Source: Paenibacillus antri
GTDB lineage: Bacteria > Bacillota > Bacilli > Paenibacillales > YIM-B00363
Assembly: GCF_005765165.1 (NCBI RefSeq)
Contig: NZ_VCIW01000010.1
Location: 156,551-220,550 of the forward strand
Direction: 5' to 3'
Length of the DNA: 64,000 nt
Shown here: piece after piece, positions 27,346 to 34,913 of the stretch
How the letters are laid out: each line of letters opens with the position of its first letter
Numbering within the stretch: the stretch's first letter is position 1
The notes under the pieces: generated by a model
Database searches by the model: none
What the model was told of the DNA's origin: nothing
Seen by the model: only the letters and a program-made list of their open reading frames with translations
Position numbers and translations under genes: made by a program

Positions 27346-27436
27346 GGCCGTCGGGCGAGAATCGCTAGTCTATTTCCTATCAACCGGTCATATACTCTAC
27401 CAAATCGTTACGAAATGATCTGGGAGGGTACCGGAA

Positions 27437-28774
27437 ATGATAGGTTCTTGGACGAAGCGGGTGGCGTTCCTTACGATGGTGTGCTTGTTGTTGATGCTTT
27501 GGCCGCAAACCGCGAAGGAGGCGGCGGACGTGTCGGCCATGCCGGAGGCGCCGGCCGCGCGGACGGCCGAGCCGGCGAAGCAAGCCGCGCCTGCGAGGCC
27601 GGAGCATGAACCGCAGCCGAAGACGGCGTCCGAGCCGACGACATCCGAGCCTGCCGCCGAACCGGCCGCCGAGCCGGCTGTCGAAGCGACCGACGAGCCG
27701 ACCGTCGAGCCGACCGTGCCGGTGTCCCTGCCGACGGCCTGGGTCGACCCCGCGGAGCTGTTCGCCCGGCTCGCGAGCGGCGACCGGACCGGCGGCGCGA
27801 CGCGGGACGAGGCCGCATCGCCGGAAGGACCCTCGCAGCCTACCGTCTATTTGACGTTCGACGATGGACCGTCCAAGTGGACGCCGCAGGTGCTGGACGT
27901 CTTGAAGGAATACGGCGTGCCCGCGACGTTCTTCGTGCTCGGGGAGCAAGCCGAGGCGCGGGAAGAGACGATTCGCCGCATCGTTCGGGAAGGTCATGCT
28001 CTCGGCAATCATACGTACGATCATAAATACGAAGACTTATACGGCAGCTTCGCCTCCTTCTGGGAGCAGGCGGAGCGGACGAACGATATATTGGAAAACA
28101 TTACGGGCGAACGCGTCTCGCTGCTGCGGGCGCCCGGCGGCACGGCGAAAAACTTCGACGCCTTCTATTTCTACTACTTGGAGAAGGCCGGCTACAAGAT
28201 CCACGATTGGAACGTCGATTCCGGCGATTCGAAGCGCCGCGGCGTCCCGGCTTCCGAGATCGTGGCGAACGTGAAGCGGACGAAGCTGGCGCACGAGATG
28301 AACGTGCTGCTGCACGACGGCGCGGGACACGAGGAGAGCGCGAAGGCGCTGCCGGACATCATCGAGTATTTTCGGGAGCAGGGGTATCGATTCGCGGCGT
28401 TAACCGAAGAGACGAAGCCGATCTCCTTCAAGGTGACGAAGCCGAAGTGGAGCCGCGCCGTCAGCGAGGCGGAGCATGCGCGGCTGCTGGCGCTCGTCGA
28501 ACCGTCGCGGGACGTGGCGATTTTGTCCGCGGCGTCCGAGGAGCGGGTGCCGCTGCGCGCCTGGGCGGAGGAGACGGGAGCGACGGTCGTGTGGGACGCG
28601 GTCCGCGAGACGGCGACGGTCGTCGTCGGCCAGAATCGCCTCCATTGGAACGTGCGGGAGGCCGCCGGATGGACGACCGACGCGGAGGGCCGGGTCGAGC
28701 GCATCGACTTCGCGCTGGAGCTCCAGGGCGAGCGGTTGTACGCGCCTAAGGCGAGCCTCGAGTCGCTGCGGTAA
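27437..28774 (+). CDS. Secreted polysaccharide (peptidoglycan/chitooligosaccharide) deacetylase, NodB domain
   Basis: 445 residues; GGGAGGG lies about 8 nt before the ATG. An N-terminal hydrophobic segment (FLTMVCLLLMLWP, about 10-22) acts as signal peptide or anchor. A Pro/Glu/Ala-rich linker follows (about 30-130). The NodB core has all five motifs: TFDDGPSKWTP (about 138), the metal His pair in GNHTYDHKY, RAPGG, DWNVDSGD and LLHDG. After about residue 330 a C-terminal region (RVPLRAWAEETGATVVWD, ATVVVGQNRLHW) resembles the copper-amine-oxidase-N/stalk domain common in Paenibacillus envelope proteins. It probably de-N-acetylates wall glycan. It is followed 35 nt later by the AraC gene. Confidence 0.9.
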   Translation: MIGSWTKRVAFLTMVCLLLMLWPQTAKEAADVSAMPEAPAARTAEPAKQAAPARPEHEPQPKTASEPTTSEPAAEPAAEPAVEATDEPTVEPTVPVSLPTAWVDPAELFARLASGDRTGGATRDEAASPEGPSQPTVYLTFDDGPSKWTPQVLDVLKEYGVPATFFVLGEQAEAREETIRRIVREGHALGNHTYDHKYEDLYGSFASFWEQAERTNDILENITGERVSLLRAPGGTAKNFDAFYFYYLEKAGYKIHDWNVDSGDSKRRGVPASEIVANVKRTKLAHEMNVLLHDGAGHEESAKALPDIIEYFREQGYRFAALTEETKPISFKVTKPKWSRAVSEAEHARLLALVEPSRDVAILSAASEERVPLRAWAEETGATVVWDAVRETATVVVGQNRLHWNVREAAGWTTDAEGRVERIDFALELQGERLYAPKASLESLR

Positions 28775-28809
28775 CGAACGAAACAGGGATGTACAAGGAG
28801 GGCATACGG

Positions 28810-29625
28810 ATGCAAGGCGTGGAGGTATTGTCTGCGTCCTTCTCATACCATACGAAGCCGTTCCACGTGGTGGCGAAGGAAGGGCTGCAGACGCACTATT
28901 TGCTTCGCCTGCAGACGGAGGGGCGGTGCCGGACCCGCATCGACGGCGCGCTCGTGCCGGTGGAGCCGGGGGATCTAATGCTGTACGCCCCGGATATGCC
29001 TTACGAGCTGCATGTCGAGGAAGAGGAGCGCGGGAACGGCCGCGCGGTGGCGAGCGGCGATTACTTTGTCTTTTTCCGAGGGGCGTGGGCGGACGAATGG
29101 TGGAAACAGAAGCCTCGTCCCGTCAAGATGCGTGTCTCGCTGGACGAAGCGCTCGTGCCGCTCTGGCGGCAGATGATCGCGGAGCATCGCAGGCAGTCCG
29201 AACAATCCGCGATGCTGCTGGACTATTTGATGCGCGTCGTCTGCCTGACGGTGGATCGCCTCTGTTCCGAGCAGCGTCCGATGAAGGGCAACGCGTTCCT
29301 GGCGTATCGGATGAAGAACTATATCGAGGAGCGGGCGACGACGTTGTTCCAGCTCAAGGATCTCGCCCGGCATTGCAACGTCAGCGTGTCGCGGGCGGTG
29401 CATCTGTACAAGCAATTTTTCGGGAAAAGCATCATTCAATACGCTCAAGAAGTTCGGCTGAAGGTCGCGCTGGAGCGAATGCTGTATACGCAGACGCCCC
29501 TGGAGGTCATCGCGGAAACGTCGGGCTTTCCGAGCTATACGTATTTCTATCGCGTATTTAAGAAGGAATTCGGCGTTTCGCCGCAGCAATACCGGAGCGA
29601 ACGAAGCGGAGCTCTCGAAACGTAA
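28810..29625 (+). CDS. AraC family transcriptional regulator
   Basis: 271 residues. ATG 28810 is chosen because AAGGAGGG ends 7 nt upstream; an in-frame ATG at 28789 has none. The N-terminal half is a cupin-like sensing domain (LQTHYLLRLQTEGRCRTRI, VPVEPGDLMLYAPDMPYEL), typical of sugar-responsive AraC proteins. The C-terminal 100 residues are the double helix-turn-helix: LFQLKDLARHCNVSVSRAVH and the second helix pair ending FPSYTYFYRVFKKEFGVSPQ plus QYRS. The target is unknown. The spacing to the deacetylase allows cotranscription, but AraC regulators of this type usually govern carbohydrate operons. Confidence 0.9.
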   Translation: MQGVEVLSASFSYHTKPFHVVAKEGLQTHYLLRLQTEGRCRTRIDGALVPVEPGDLMLYAPDMPYELHVEEEERGNGRAVASGDYFVFFRGAWADEWWKQKPRPVKMRVSLDEALVPLWRQMIAEHRRQSEQSAMLLDYLMRVVCLTVDRLCSEQRPMKGNAFLAYRMKNYIEERATTLFQLKDLARHCNVSVSRAVHLYKQFFGKSIIQYAQEVRLKVALERMLYTQTPLEVIAETSGFPSYTYFYRVFKKEFGVSPQQYRSERSGALET

Positions 29626-29648
29626 GGGAGAGTATATTTAAACAATTA

Positions 29649-29678
29649 TTGACAGATGCTACCGTCATCGGGTATTGC
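29649..29678 (+). promoter_or_regulatory. Candidate sigma-A promoter
   Basis: TTGACA (29649-29654) and TATTGC (29673-29678) are 18 nt apart, about 85 nt before the small membrane protein gene. Confidence 0.45.
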
Positions 29679-29764
29679 ACAAGACACCTTGGGCGTAACC
29701 GATAATATCCCCCGTGTGCCGCTCGCCATACGCAAGGCGCTTGCGAACGATAAGGACGGAACGC

Positions 29765-30235
29765 ATGAAGAAGAATATCCCTCCCTATGAGATGCTGCTG
29801 TGGTGCGTCGCGTTGCCCGGATTCGGGCAATTTTTGAACGGAAAGTACTTGAAAGGCGTCGTCCTAATTGTGCTGGAGGTGCTCATTAACATGGGCGCCA
29901 AGTTAAACTCGGCCATCGTATCCAGCTTTCAAGGGAAGATCGAGGTCGCGATCGCCCAGGTCGATTACCAATGGCTTATGTTTTATCCTTGCGTTTATAT
30001 GTTTTCGATCTACGACGCGTATAAGGACGCAGGCGGCGGACTGGGGCGCCACGACACGCTGCCGTTCGTCGGCTGCGCCTTCTTCGGCACGGTCGGCATC
30101 ACGTATTCTCCGTTGTTCCGTTTGTTCGGCACCCCGCTCGGACCGGTCTGGTGTCCGATGCTGTTCGCGGCCGTGGGCCTCCTGGCCGGCGCGATCCTCC
30201 GGTACGCGCTGATGAAGCGCGATCTGGCGGATTAG
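29765..30235 (+). CDS. Conserved small multi-pass membrane protein
   Basis: 156 residues from ATG 29765 with AAGGACGG upstream. The N-terminal motif LPGFGQFLNGKYLKGVVLIV is the kind found in small Bacillales membrane proteins of unknown role. Further hydrophobic segments are WLMFYPCVYMFSIYDAYKDA, FVGCAFFGTVGITY and a last helix PMLFAAVGLLAGAILRYAL, giving about four spans. No catalytic motif is seen. The stop overlaps the stop of the convergent LuxR-type gene by 4 nt, so neither has a separate terminator between them. Confidence 0.75.
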   Translation: MKKNIPPYEMLLWCVALPGFGQFLNGKYLKGVVLIVLEVLINMGAKLNSAIVSSFQGKIEVAIAQVDYQWLMFYPCVYMFSIYDAYKDAGGGLGRHDTLPFVGCAFFGTVGITYSPLFRLFGTPLGPVWCPMLFAAVGLLAGAILRYALMKRDLAD

Positions 30236-32289
30236 GGCCGCTCGAGCAGCCGGGCGACCAATTGCGTGCGGTTCCGCACCTCGGCCTTGCCCAGCATGGA
30301 TTGAATATGCTTCTTCACGGCCGCCTCGCTGATATACAGTCGCGAGGCGATCTGTCCGTTCGTCGCCCCGTTCACGAGATGCTTGGCGACCTCGGCCTCC
30401 CTTGGCGTGAATTCGAACTGCCGCTCGCCTTCCAGGCGAAGCGGCTTTTCCCGTTGGGGGACCGATGGGCCGATCGTTCCGCGCAGCCATGCCGTCAGCC
30501 GGTCGTCGCGTACGTCTGCGACATAAGTAGCCGTCGGCGTGGTCCCGTCGTAATCGAAGTGCACGGCTCCGGGCACCGTCTCGAAGCCCATGCTCTTATG
30601 CACTTCTTCGTAATGCGGCAGCGGAGGCGGCGAAGCGACCGTCAATCCGCCGGACAAGACGGCGTCCAGCATGATGCGGACGATATCCGACCGCCGATCC
30701 TCCCGCTCCAAGTCGTCCATGTCCACGGATAACAGAAACCAGCCCGCCGGCCGTTCGGGCGGCGCGAGGAGCGGGCGCAGCCGGTCGTCGCTCAGCGAAG
30801 CGAAATACGCGCGGGCGACGATCCACTCGCGGAGATGCGGGATCGTTCCTCGATGGATCGGCACCGCCGCGACGAGGCCGACGACGGCGCCGGCCGGATC
30901 GCGCACGATGCGCAGCGACCGGCGGTCCCACTCGAGCAGGCGCCGCGGATCGACGCCGGTCAGACGCAGCAGGCTCCGCTCCTCGTCCAGGTCGTATCGG
31001 AACATCGTCCCGCTCTCCGGGTCGGAGCATCGGATGCGAACGCGCTTCGCGGTATCCCGGCGTCGGCGCAGGTACGCTTCGACTTCGGGCAGCGTCGATT
31101 CGTCCGCTTGCTCCAAGTAGTTCGCGGAGAAGCCGGACTGTCGGTAATGGGCGCGGAGCACGGGGCTTCCGAGATATTGCAGCAGCTCGCCGAGCTCCTG
31201 CGCGACCGGCCGACGCTCGCTAAGGCGCCGTTCCAGCCGTACCGCGACGAACGAGATCCAGCGTTCCCGGTACCGCTCGAAGGTCGAGGGCTTGCGGGCG
31301 CGCAGCGACCGCCGGAAGGCGTCGCGGATCGTATCGTGCATCCCCCAGCCGCGCTCCGTCCGTCTTAGGAAGGACAGCCGGACGAGCCGATCGAAGAGGA
31401 GGCCGGACACGTCCTCGCCGACGATGCCGGACAGCGCCTCCTGATCGAAGCGAAGCGGGATGGAGGCGGCGGAGAGCAGCTCGGAGAGCGCTTCGTTCTC
31501 GGCTTCCCCGGCCCAATGGCGCACGAGCGCGTCCCACTGCTCCGGACGGTCGTACGACAGCATCGCGGGGCCGGCCGTCGAAGCGCCGCAGAGCGCCATC
31601 GCCAGCGGATGGCCCATGGATCGCACCCAGAGCGAATCGCCCGCTTCGTCGGATAGGCCCAGCCGGCCCGCGTATTCGCGAACCTCCTCGTAGCCGAGCG
31701 GCTCGAGCCGCAGATGAACGGTCATCGACCGCCACGCCGGATCGATCGCCCACGGTCCTTCCAGCGGCCGCCGGCTCGCCATGACGACGAGCGCGTCCGC
31801 GCGAAGACCGGGGAGGAAGCTTTCCCGCAGCCATTGCTCCGCGGCGCCCAGCTCGTCGCAGTGGTCCAAGACGAGAACGGCGTCGTCCGCCGCGCCGCGC
31901 CATGCGTCGCTTATCGCGTTCTCAACGTCTATGCTTCGCCCCGCCCCCCTTATATCGACGAATACCGCGGCTCGGCCGCGTTCCGCGGCGAGCTCCCGCC
32001 ACCGGTCGAGCAGGAAGCTCTTCCCGATCCCGCTGTCCCCGTATACGTTCACGACGCGTTCCGCGCGGGTCGAGCCGCGGCCGAGGAAGGCGGCGAAGAA
32101 GCCCAGCTCGAAGGCGCGCCCGACGAACAAGCGCCGTTGCAGCGCGCCGAGCCGATCGCCGAGGCGCTCCGCCGCGCGGCTCTCGGCACGGTCGCCGGCG
32201 CAGCGCCCGGCGGGGATGTCCCCGCGGCTCTCGAACCCGTCCTCGAGACGATTTCCTTCCCACCGCTCGCATTTCTTCTCCTCGGACAT
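30232..32289 (-). CDS. P-loop NTPase / GNAT-like / LuxR-type HTH transcriptional regulator
   Basis: 685 residues; ATG 32289 with GGGAGGGG 6 nt upstream. An N-terminal STAND/AAA-type NTPase (about 50-330) has Walker A VYGDSGIGKSFLLDRW near 84 and Walker B DAVLVLDHCDELG near 145. A central region (about 440-610) does not look like the usual TPR helices. It reads like an acetyltransferase fold (RIVRDPAGAVVGLVAAVPI, YEEVHKSMGFETVPG), which would be an unusual sensor. The C-terminal 65 residues are a GerE/LuxR helix-turn-helix (LTPREAEVA-like FTPREAEVAKHLVNGATNGQ, then SEAAVKKHIQSMLGK). It is divergent from ilvB across 140 nt, so it may act on that promoter or its own. Confidence 0.8.
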   Translation of the reverse strand: MSEEKKCERWEGNRLEDGFESRGDIPAGRCAGDRAESRAAERLGDRLGALQRRLFVGRAFELGFFAAFLGRGSTRAERVVNVYGDSGIGKSFLLDRWRELAAERGRAAVFVDIRGAGRSIDVENAISDAWRGAADDAVLVLDHCDELGAAEQWLRESFLPGLRADALVVMASRRPLEGPWAIDPAWRSMTVHLRLEPLGYEEVREYAGRLGLSDEAGDSLWVRSMGHPLAMALCGASTAGPAMLSYDRPEQWDALVRHWAGEAENEALSELLSAASIPLRFDQEALSGIVGEDVSGLLFDRLVRLSFLRRTERGWGMHDTIRDAFRRSLRARKPSTFERYRERWISFVAVRLERRLSERRPVAQELGELLQYLGSPVLRAHYRQSGFSANYLEQADESTLPEVEAYLRRRRDTAKRVRIRCSDPESGTMFRYDLDEERSLLRLTGVDPRRLLEWDRRSLRIVRDPAGAVVGLVAAVPIHRGTIPHLREWIVARAYFASLSDDRLRPLLAPPERPAGWFLLSVDMDDLEREDRRSDIVRIMLDAVLSGGLTVASPPPLPHYEEVHKSMGFETVPGAVHFDYDGTTPTATYVADVRDDRLTAWLRGTIGPSVPQREKPLRLEGERQFEFTPREAEVAKHLVNGATNGQIASRLYISEAAVKKHIQSMLGKAEVRNRTQLVARLLERP

Positions 32290-32429
32290 TGCAGTCCCCT
32301 CCCTTATCCGCCCGAATCGATCCGAAAAAAATATCTATTAGTATACTACCGGAGTGTTCGAAAGAGTAGTTTCCTTCTCGTTATCCCGTGGTACGTTCAA
32401 GTCGCCGACATCGGCGAGGAGGGATTGCG

Positions 32430-34166
32430 ATGAGAGATCGGAGTAAACAAGAGAGGGGCTCGGGGCCGGAACGGTTGACCGGCTCCGAAATTATGCTGCG
32501 CACGCTGCTGCTGGAAGGCGTGGAGTGCGTATTCGGTTATCCGGGCGGCGCCGTGTTGTACATGTACGACGCCCTGCACGGGCATGAGGGCTTCCGCCAC
32601 GTGCTGACGCGCCACGAACAGGGCGCCGTTCATGCGGCGGACGGCTATGCGCGGGCGACCGGCAAGACGGGCGTTTGCATCGCGACATCCGGGCCGGGGG
32701 CGACGAACCTTGTCACGGGGATCGCCACCGCCTACATGGATTCCGTCCCCATGGTCGTAATCACGGGGAACGTCGCGACCGAATTTACGGGAACGGACGC
32801 GTTCCAAGAGGCCGACATCGTCGGCATCACCCAACCGATCACGAAGCACAGTTATTCCGTGCGCAAGGTGGAGGACCTGTCCCGGATATTGCGGGAGGCG
32901 TTCCTGATCGCCGGAACGGGCAGGCGAGGTCCGGTGCTGGTAGACATTCCGAAGGACGTCTCCGCGGCGACGACCGACTTCGTCTACCCGGAGCGGGCGG
33001 GGCCCCCGCCGGGATACGAGCCCGGCGCGCGAGGGGTGGACGAAGCGGCGGCGGCGCGCCTCTTGGCGCGCCTCGGCGAAGCGTCTCGACCGCTCGTGCT
33101 GGCCGGGGGGGGCGTCGTCCACGCGAACGCGAGCGAGGAGCTCGTCGCCTTCGCGACGAGGTCGCGCATTCCGGTGACGACGACGCTGCTCGGACTGGGC
33201 GGCTTTCCCGGGGATCACCCGTTATGGCTCGGCATGCCCGGCATGCATGGGACGGTGACAGCGAATACGGCGCTGCAGGAGTGCGATCTGCTGCTCTCCG
33301 TCGGCGCCCGGTTCGACGATCGGGTGACGATGAAGCTGAGCGCGTTCGCGCCGCGCGCGGAGATCGCGCATATCGACATCGACGCGGCCGAGATCGGGAA
33401 GCTGGTGCCGACCGCCTACGGCGTCTTGGGCGACGCCCGCGAGACGTTGGCCTGGTTGAACGAGAGAATCGGAGAGCCGCCGGCTTCCGAGGATCGAGAG
33501 GCGTGGATTCGGCGCCTGACGGAGCTGCGGCTGCGGTTCCCGCTCGCCTACCGAGACAGCGAGACGGAGCTGAAGCCGCAGTACGTCATCGAGATGATCG
33601 ACCGGACGACGAAGGGCGAAGCGATCGTCACGACGGACGTGGGCCAGCATCAAATGTGGACCGCGCAGTTTTATCGTTTTCGCCGGCCTCGCTCGCTGCT
33701 CACTTCGGGCGGGCTCGGGACGATGGGCTTCGGCTTTCCGTCGGCGATCGGCGCTCAGATCGGCAACCCGGATCGCGTGGTCGTCTCGATCAACGGCGAC
33801 GGAGGGATGCAGATGTGCGCCCAGGAGCTGGCCGTCTGCGCGATCCATCGCGTGCCGGTCAAGATCGTCGTCGTCAACAACCGCACGCTCGGCATGATTC
33901 GGCAGTGGCAGAAGCTGATCCATGAGGAGCGGTTCAGCCATATCGATCTGTCGGGCAGTCCCGACTTCGTCAAGCTAGCGGAAGCGTACGGCGTGCCCGG
34001 ATGGCGGGCGGAGACGAAGGCCGAAGCGGAGCGGGCGTGGCGGGAGGCGCTCGCGACGCCGGGTCCGGCGCTCGTCGACTTCGTCGTCTCTCGAGACGAA
34101 CTCGTCTATCCGATGGTCCCGCAAGGCAGCGCGCTTGACGACATGATTCTTGGGGAGGAGCCGTAA
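32430..34166 (+). CDS. ilvB: Acetolactate synthase large subunit
   Basis: 578 residues. ATG 32430 is chosen because GAGGAGGG lies 5 nt upstream. It makes acetolactate or acetohydroxybutyrate from pyruvate, the first common step of branched-chain amino acid synthesis. The ThDP N-domain has the catalytic Glu in VLTRHEQGAVHAADGYAR, and the middle Rossmann domain carries GLGGFPGDHPLWLGMPGMHG. The C-terminal ThDP-binding motif is NGDGGMQMCAQELAV to VVNNRTLGMIRQWQ. QEADIVGITQPITKHSY is a typical AHAS segment. It is separated from ilvN by 2 nt. No T-box or leader peptide is visible in the 140-nt upstream region. Confidence 0.95.
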   Translation: MRDRSKQERGSGPERLTGSEIMLRTLLLEGVECVFGYPGGAVLYMYDALHGHEGFRHVLTRHEQGAVHAADGYARATGKTGVCIATSGPGATNLVTGIATAYMDSVPMVVITGNVATEFTGTDAFQEADIVGITQPITKHSYSVRKVEDLSRILREAFLIAGTGRRGPVLVDIPKDVSAATTDFVYPERAGPPPGYEPGARGVDEAAAARLLARLGEASRPLVLAGGGVVHANASEELVAFATRSRIPVTTTLLGLGGFPGDHPLWLGMPGMHGTVTANTALQECDLLLSVGARFDDRVTMKLSAFAPRAEIAHIDIDAAEIGKLVPTAYGVLGDARETLAWLNERIGEPPASEDREAWIRRLTELRLRFPLAYRDSETELKPQYVIEMIDRTTKGEAIVTTDVGQHQMWTAQFYRFRRPRSLLTSGGLGTMGFGFPSAIGAQIGNPDRVVVSINGDGGMQMCAQELAVCAIHRVPVKIVVVNNRTLGMIRQWQKLIHEERFSHIDLSGSPDFVKLAEAYGVPGWRAETKAEAERAWREALATPGPALVDFVVSRDELVYPMVPQGSALDDMILGEEP

Positions 34167-34168
34167 AC

Positions 34169-34648
34169 ATGCGAACCGTTCATACGTTATCGTTGCTCGT
34201 ATCGGATCAACCGGGGGTGCTGCAGCGCGTCGCCGGACTGTTCGGGCGAAGGGGATTCAACATCGAGAGCATCGCGGTGGGGCCGTGCGAGCGGGAGGGC
34301 TGCGCCCGGATGACGATCCTGACGCCGGGACCGGAGCAAGGCGTCGACCAAGTCGTCCGGCAGCTGCAGAAGCTCGTCGACGTCTACGAGGTCGAAGCGC
34401 TGGAGCGGCCCGCGGTCGCGCGGGAGCTGATGCTGGTGCGCCTCGGCATGGAGGCGAGCGAAGAGCGCGCGGCTCGGCTTCGCGGCTGGGTCGATGCGTT
34501 CCCGTGCAGGCTGTTGGACGTTAGGGACGATGCCGTCGTCGTGCAGCTCGTGGCGACGCGGGCGCAAAACCGGGCGTTCCTTAAGCTGAACTCGGACGTG
34601 CCCGCGCTCCGCATCGTCAGCGCCGGGGAAGTCGCGCTGCCGCTGTAA
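34169..34648 (+). CDS. ilvN: Acetolactate synthase small (regulatory) subunit
   Basis: 159 residues; ATG 2 nt after the ilvB stop with GGGGAGGAG upstream. The N-terminal ACT domain is characteristic (HTLSLLVSDQPGVLQRVAGL, FGRRGFNIESIAVGPCE), and the C-terminal half is the ALS_ss_C domain (ELMLVRLGMEASEERAARLR). It binds valine and activates and feedback-regulates the large subunit. The unit ends here: no ilvC or leu genes follow, unlike the usual ilvBNC-leu cluster, and a terminator comes directly after it. Confidence 0.95.
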   Translation: MRTVHTLSLLVSDQPGVLQRVAGLFGRRGFNIESIAVGPCEREGCARMTILTPGPEQGVDQVVRQLQKLVDVYEVEALERPAVARELMLVRLGMEASEERAARLRGWVDAFPCRLLDVRDDAVVVQLVATRAQNRAFLKLNSDVPALRIVSAGEVALPL

Positions 34649-34663
34649 GGGCGGCGAAAGCGA

Positions 34664-34709
34664 AGAGCCTTTCCCGAGCGCTGGTCGGCGTCGCGGGACG
34701 GCTCTGTTT
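34664..34709 (+). terminator. Probable terminator of ilvBN
   Basis: AGAGCC (34664-34669) pairs with GGCTCT (34700-34705), with an inner CCCG/CGGG pair, followed by GTTTT. The loop is long and the U-run short. Confidence 0.55.
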
Positions 34710-34710
34710 T

Positions 34711-34913
34711 CGCAGTATCGGCAATTTGTCGTCTAACGGATGTCGAAATACCCTCTATGGGGCCTGTTATGAGCGAAAGTTCGTATATTTGGTGGATAAA
34801 ACCTCTAAGGGGAGCGAAATAGATGATCTTTTGCCGATATTGGCTCCTCCATCGGGCATAAGGCGGGTGAAGATATGACATTTTGCCGAAAACGCATGGG
34901 CTTCGGGCGCAGC
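34711..34913. repeat. Intergenic inverted/direct repeat element
   Basis: No gene. GTATCGGCAA at 34714-34723 is mirrored by TTGCCGATAT at about 34838-34848, and a second, degenerate inverted copy (GACATTTTGCCGA) follows near 34878-34890. Thus the motif TCGGCAAnnTGTC occurs once forward and twice in reverse. Its proximity to the diguanylate cyclase stop suggests a role in 3'-end structure, but its function is unknown. Confidence 0.4.

Noticed and set aside
32290..32429. A T-box or leader-peptide attenuator before ilvB
   Set aside because: The 140-nt gap has no T-box consensus (TGGNACC), no Leu/Val/Ile-rich leader and no terminator/antiterminator pair.
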